The position numbers and the translations under genes were made by a program. 8,794 bases of DNA, from assembly GCA_034678415.1 (NCBI GenBank), contig JAXDBV010000251.1, positions 1 through 8,794 on the forward strand, given 5' to 3'. Positions 6,425-8,794 of this stretch are shown here, piece by piece (the first letter of the stretch is position 1; every line of letters begins with the position of its first letter). The DNA comes from JAXDBV01 sp034678415 (GTDB lineage: Bacteria > Bacteroidota > Bacteroidia > Bacteroidales > VadinHA17). Under the pieces are notes generated by a model. The model was given only the letters and a program-made list of their open reading frames with translations. It was not told the origin of the DNA and did not search any database.

Positions 6425-6828
6425 ACGGACAAGGCAGGAATTCTGCCCGCCATGCGCCAGTAAACCGGCATTGTCATGCACGACTGAAGTGCGATAAATC
6501 CTGTCCATTGCCACGTTGATACATTGATCCACGTATGATAACCCTTTATCTCTCTTCGTCGGGGGAAAAATAAATATCCTCCGGCAGGTAAATTTCCTGC
6601 CGGCTGCCTTATCCTATTTTCACCCTTACACTTCCCGTCGGTATCTGTTTAACATTTCCAGTCCGCCGTTATACATTTTTTTAATTTAGAGGTAATTCAT
6701 ATCTGTATATCTTTTATTATTATAATATATTGTATATCTATATATTATAAAGTTTTCATTATTTATAAATAAAGCAGAAAACTGCTATTTTCAGATATTC
6801 GGATTTGGATATTTGTTTAATCCCTGTC
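6425..6828. other. Intergenic stretch, GC-rich hairpins then AT-rich tract
   Basis: No gene is supported. Nine bases after the methyltransferase stop is a GGCAG/CTGCC hairpin (6433-6447). A perfect 8-base-pair stem CCGGCAGG/CCTGCCGG with a 7-base loop lies at 6581-6603. It has no T run on the plus strand, so it is a weak terminator candidate at best. Bases ~6670-6770 are almost purely A and T, and a small AGCAG-AAAA-CTGCT hairpin lies at 6773-6786, just before the sigma-factor promoter. Confidence 0.6.
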
Positions 6829-6836
6829 TATCTTTG
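6804..6836 (+). promoter_or_regulatory. Bacteroidetes promoter of the ECF sigma gene
   Basis: TTTG at 6804-6807 is followed after 21 bases by TATCTTTG at 6829-6836, an exact TAnnTTTG -7 box. The -7 box ends 43 bases before the ATG at 6880, giving a leader of about 37 bases. The form is that of the housekeeping sigma factor, so the gene is probably not solely dependent on its own product. The AT-rich tract upstream could act as an UP-like element. Confidence 0.75.
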
Positions 6837-6879
6837 GTAAACAATTTAATAATGTAGTATTAACTGAAACCATACTGCC

Positions 6880-7386
6880 ATGACAGCGCAAGAGTTTAAC
6901 TTCGAATTGATCCATTTGAAAGAGAATCTTTCAAAGTTTGCCTACAGCCTGACATCCAATTCAGAAGATGCACGCGATCTGGTACAGGACACTTATCTGA
7001 AGGCATTAACCAATCGGGATAAGTTTGTTGATCACTCGAATCTGAAAGCATGGACGTTCACCATTATGAAGAACACGTTTATCAATAATTACCGGCGTGC
7101 GATAAAAATGAACACGGCGGTGGATAAGACCAAGGCTGCTTTTCATCTCAACCAGCCGCAGGATTCCGGGTTCAGCCATCCCGAATCGCAATACAGTGAA
7201 CATGAAATCAATGAGACGATTGACACACTGACGGATGAGTTCCGCACCCCTTTCAGGATGCATACAGAAGGGTTTAAGTACAAGGAGATTGCCGACAAGC
7301 TTGATTTGAAAATCGGTACGGTGAAAAGCCGAATATTCTTTTCAAGGAAAAAATTGATGGATAAGCTGCAGGATTATGCAGCCTGA
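6880..7386 (+). CDS. ECF-type RNA polymerase sigma factor
   Basis: This 168-residue protein has only sigma regions 2 and 4, as in the extracytoplasmic-function group. Region 2 spans ~10-75, with SEDARDLVQDTYLKAL (core-binding helix) and NLKAWTFTIMKNTFINNYRR (-10 recognition). The linker at 76-105 is poorly conserved. Region 4 spans ~108-162, with FRTPFRMHTEGFKYKEIADKL and the helix-turn-helix IGTVKSRIFFSRKKL for -35 recognition. The type is close to the short Bacteroidetes ECF factors that include EcfO of B. fragilis, but I cannot assign orthology. No FecR-like or other membrane anti-sigma gene, and no SusC/SusD pair, adjoins it. Downstream is a terminator and then an opposing small gene, so regulation would have to be transcriptional or by a distant partner. 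The start ATG at 6880 is supported by the promoter and family length. Confidence 0.93.
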   Translation: MTAQEFNFELIHLKENLSKFAYSLTSNSEDARDLVQDTYLKALTNRDKFVDHSNLKAWTFTIMKNTFINNYRRAIKMNTAVDKTKAAFHLNQPQDSGFSHPESQYSEHEINETIDTLTDEFRTPFRMHTEGFKYKEIADKLDLKIGTVKSRIFFSRKKLMDKLQDYAA

Positions 7387-7456
7387 ATATTTCCGATATT
7401 ACCGGTCATCGGACAATTGAACATGGAAGTCAAACTGTACAGGTCACTTGTGTTAT

Positions 7457-7488
7457 AAAAAAAGGGAATCCTGCGATTCCTTTTTTTT
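7457..7488. terminator. Bidirectional rho-independent terminator
   Basis: GGAATC/GATTCC (7465-7470 with 7475-7480) with loop CTGC, extended by one G-T wobble and by seven A pairing with the T run, gives a strong hairpin with T runs in both directions. It terminates the sigma gene from the left and the small gene at 7487-7699 from the right. Confidence 0.93.
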
Positions 7489-7699
7489 ATTTCATATCCA
7501 GTTCAGGTTCTTCCACTTCACCGGTGATTTCCTTTATCCTGATGGCATTGAGTTCCTTTGATACCGTGGTCAGGTTCATCATGATGGTTCTGTATTCCGG
7601 ATACTTGTTGTATTTTTCACGCATCACATACATGATGTTCAAAACCATCTTTTGAAGCTGCTCGCTGGTTTCGAACTTTTTCATCTTGTCGTCTTCCAT
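7487..7699 (-). CDS. Small acidic-tailed protein of unknown function
   Basis: This 70-residue protein, MEDDKMKKFETSEQL onward, is predicted mostly helical and has no signal or membrane segment. The C-terminal part TVSKELNAIRIKEITGEVEE ends in an acidic PELDMK tail. I do not recognise a named family. Support for a real gene is that its TAA stop sits directly against the terminator stem at 7457-7488 and overlaps its T run, the frame is clean and its residue composition is protein-like. The start could be the ATG at 7697-7699 or the internal ATG at 7682-7684 (MKKFETSEQL); neither has a strong Shine-Dalgarno. It is transcribed towards the ECF sigma gene and shares its terminator. It could be a small regulatory or structural protein; no role can be read from the sequence. 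Confidence 0.7.
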   Translation of the reverse strand: MEDDKMKKFETSEQLQKMVLNIMYVMREKYNKYPEYRTIMMNLTTVSKELNAIRIKEITGEVEEPELDMK

Positions 7700-8166
7700 A
7701 CGGCCTGGTATTTATGATTATAAATTTAATAAATCTTTCACATATATCAGGCATTTAGGTGATCAGCGATTCTCCCTTTGAACGAATCTTGACCCTTGAA
7801 ACATGCGGTCGTTTAAAACGGGCCATACAGCAACAGGTCAATCTCAACGGCTTTTCGGGATTGGCGTTACTCTTATTCATACATTATTTAACCGTAGGAA
7901 ATTGAAAATGATGTAATACAGGAAATGACACATTACAGAGTATTTAATTTCAGACTGACCTGCATTTATACGAAAATATTCCTCTCCCTGCGGCCACCGC
8001 CCCACAGGTTTTGCCGAAATATAGTTCCTGGGGCACCTCACGGGAAGGACAGTTGTGGAATTCCTAAACCGGTTAACGGATGAACAGATACAACCTGGCA
8101 GCCTGCCTCAACGGGTATTTATATAAAATGAAGAAGCCATGACGTGTATAATCTTCTGATGATGAC

Positions 8167-8218
8167 CATACTGAAAATCCCCTGATTCCATTCACGGTGT
8201 ATGTCTCCTTTCAGTATG
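8167..8218. repeat. Perfect 10-base inverted repeat, 32-base spacer
   Basis: CATACTGAAA at 8167-8176 is the exact reverse complement of TTTCAGTATG at 8209-8218. A transcript from either strand could close a 10-base-pair stem around a 32-base loop. It is not a typical terminator because no T run follows. Confidence 0.6.
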
Positions 8219-8246
8219 CTTCGGTAGAGTTGTATGCCTCAGAAGA

Positions 8247-8269
8247 ATAAAAACACCTTCCCGGTGTTC
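8247..8269 (-). terminator. Possible minus-strand terminator
   Basis: On the minus strand AACACC-GGGAA-GGTGTT (8252-8268) forms a 6-base-pair stem. The second arm runs into TTT, giving five T in a row, then A and two more T. The stem is short. No minus-strand protein gene lies upstream, so it would have to serve a non-coding RNA or be chance. Confidence 0.35.
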
Positions 8270-8336
8270 AGGCAGATAAGTCAATTATTTGTGGATGTGA
8301 ATTTGATCCGGCCAGGATAAGGGGAAGATCAACTAA

Positions 8337-8374
8337 GGAAGGAAAACCATGCGCTCCGGTGCATATTCCTTTCC
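8337..8374. repeat. Composite hairpin with TCCG tetraloop
   Basis: An inner stem ATGCGC/GTGCAT (8349-8354 with 8359-8364, one G-T wobble) closes a C-TCCG-G loop, the UNCG class of extra-stable RNA tetraloops when read on the plus strand. Outside it, GGAA-GGAA (8337-8344) pairs with TTCC-T-TTCC (8366-8374), giving about 14 pairs in all with a small internal loop and one bulge. It lies in non-coding DNA. Confidence 0.5.
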
Positions 8375-8424
8375 ATCATTCTGGTCCCCCGTACGAACAA
8401 ACATTGCAATTATCTGTTAATCTG

Positions 8425-8439
8425 TATTCAATATGAATA
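8425..8439. repeat. Operator-like inverted repeat upstream of the last gene
   Basis: TATTCA-ATA-TGAATA is a 15-base near-palindrome with 6-base arms, about 100 bases before the ATG at 8540. Its size and symmetry would suit a dimeric regulator, but AT-rich palindromes are common by chance. Confidence 0.3.
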
Positions 8440-8507
8440 TCTCTCATTTCATATCGCATTAAACAAAACGGACCACATCATGGTTAACTATATCTATCCG
8501 TTCTAAA

Positions 8508-8526
8508 ATCAATTATTTATCAATTA
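8508..8526 (+). repeat. Tandem 8-base direct repeat with 11-base period
   Basis: ATCAATTA occurs at 8508-8515 and again at 8519-8526, one helical turn apart, 13 bases before the ATG at 8540. It lies in the leader or core promoter of the last gene and could be a paired binding site on one face of the DNA, or simply AT-rich coincidence. Confidence 0.4.
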
Positions 8527-8539
8527 ATTCTGGTTCATT

Positions 8540-8794
8540 ATGAAGAACATATTACAATATTTCGGGATATTCATATTTTCTACAGAGGTTTTGTTGGCTC
8601 AGGAACCGGCGGAGCATACGCTGAGGTTATCCTATTCGTTCCTGGATATTCCTCAGAATTTTAACACAGATGGTAATTATCCATCCATGATTAAATCAAT
8701 TTATTTATCCTCCTGTCTGTTTGACTTAAGCTTCTGGGGAATAGATGCTTTAGGAGACGCAGTGATAAAAAATAAGAATAATACCACCGGGGGA
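8540..8794 (+). CDS. N-terminus of an exported protein of unknown function, truncated by window end
   Basis: The frame opens at the ATG at 8540 and is uninterrupted to the last base, giving 85 residues with no stop. The first residues, MKNILQYFGIFIFSTEVLLA, form a signal peptide with a likely signal peptidase I cut after LLA, before QEPAEH. The mature start (LRLSYSFLDIPQNF, then NYPSMIKSIYLSSCLFDLSFWGIDALGD) gives no family I recognise; it may be a periplasmic or outer-membrane protein. A short hydrophobic-aromatic stretch near residues 55-66 is visible. No Shine-Dalgarno is present. The start is supported by the signal peptide and by the absence of a better upstream start. Most of the gene is probably outside the window. 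Confidence 0.75.
   Translation, partial: MKNILQYFGIFIFSTEVLLAQEPAEHTLRLSYSFLDIPQNFNTDGNYPSMIKSIYLSSCLFDLSFWGIDALGDAVIKNKNNTTGG

Larger units (their letters stand above)
7700..8539. other. Intergenic region of about 840 bases with hairpin-like repeats
   Basis: No open frame of useful size and no recognisable protein remnant is seen on either strand, and no tRNA. It is not featureless: separate entries describe a 10-base inverted repeat, a composite hairpin with a TCCG tetraloop, a possible minus-strand terminator and repeat elements just before the last gene. A weak inverted repeat TGTAAT/ATTACA lies at 7912-7937. The region is much longer than a normal promoter spacer, so a non-coding RNA or decayed genes are both possible. 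Confidence 0.6.

Noticed and set aside
6581..6603. GC-rich hairpin as terminator of the methyltransferase gene
   Set aside because: The stem is good but no T run follows on the plus strand and it lies about 155 bases after the stop.
1..8794. CRISPR array, transposon, integrase, toxin-antitoxin or phage-defence system
   Set aside because: No regularly spaced repeats, transposase or integrase motifs, paired terminal repeats, or recognisable defence domains were seen on either strand.

Overview
The window most likely comes from a Bacteroidetes (Bacteroidota) chromosome, probably a Bacteroidales- or Marinilabiliales-like lineage of intermediate GC content. The evidence is as follows. Two promoters match the phylum-specific -33/-7 pattern (TTTG, 19-21 bases, TAnnTTTG). 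Most starts lack Shine-Dalgarno sequences. One lipoprotein carries a Bacteroidetes-type surface-export signal after its lipobox cysteine. Several protein families (rhamnogalacturonan-acetylesterase-like SGNH hydrolase, GH9-like C-terminus, short ECF sigma factor) look most like Bacteroidetes members. No mobile element, integrase, transposase or CRISPR array is visible, and the gene mix reads as ordinary chromosome.

Layout. 1-951 (+): the 3' part of a rhamnogalacturonan-acetylesterase-like SGNH esterase whose true start lies before the window. 1056-1685 (+): an exported or lipid-anchored coiled-coil protein with one transmembrane helix. 1688-2398 (-): the C-terminal remnant of a GH9-like glycoside hydrolase, its stop only two bases from the previous gene's stop. 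2443-2727 (-): a GYD-domain protein with an unusually strong ribosome binding site. 2741-3243: about 500 bases without a convincing gene. 3244-3283: a terminator for the minus-strand lipoprotein gene at 3328-4398. 4678-5442 (+): a protein of unknown function, followed by a bidirectional terminator shared with a convergent tRNA-Phe(GAA) at 5499-5574 (-). 5780-6424 (+): a SAM-dependent O-methyltransferase. 6425-6879: an AT-rich intergenic stretch ending in a Bacteroidetes promoter. 6880-7386 (+): an ECF sigma factor with no anti-sigma gene beside it. It ends at a bidirectional terminator shared with a 70-residue minus-strand small protein (7487-7699). 7700-8539: about 840 bases with no protein gene but several RNA-hairpin-like inverted repeats. 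8540-8794 (+): the start of an exported protein that runs off the window.

The genes do not form one obvious pathway. The esterase and the GH9 remnant suggest that plant cell-wall polysaccharide use was nearby, and the left edge may be the end or eroded border of a polysaccharide utilization locus, but no SusC/SusD or regulator is in view. The rest is a patchwork of single-gene units separated by terminators. The best places for something undescribed are the structured 840-base gap, the conserved-looking 254-residue protein, the small terminator-abutting protein and the orphan sigma factor. I did not find a clear new multi-gene system.
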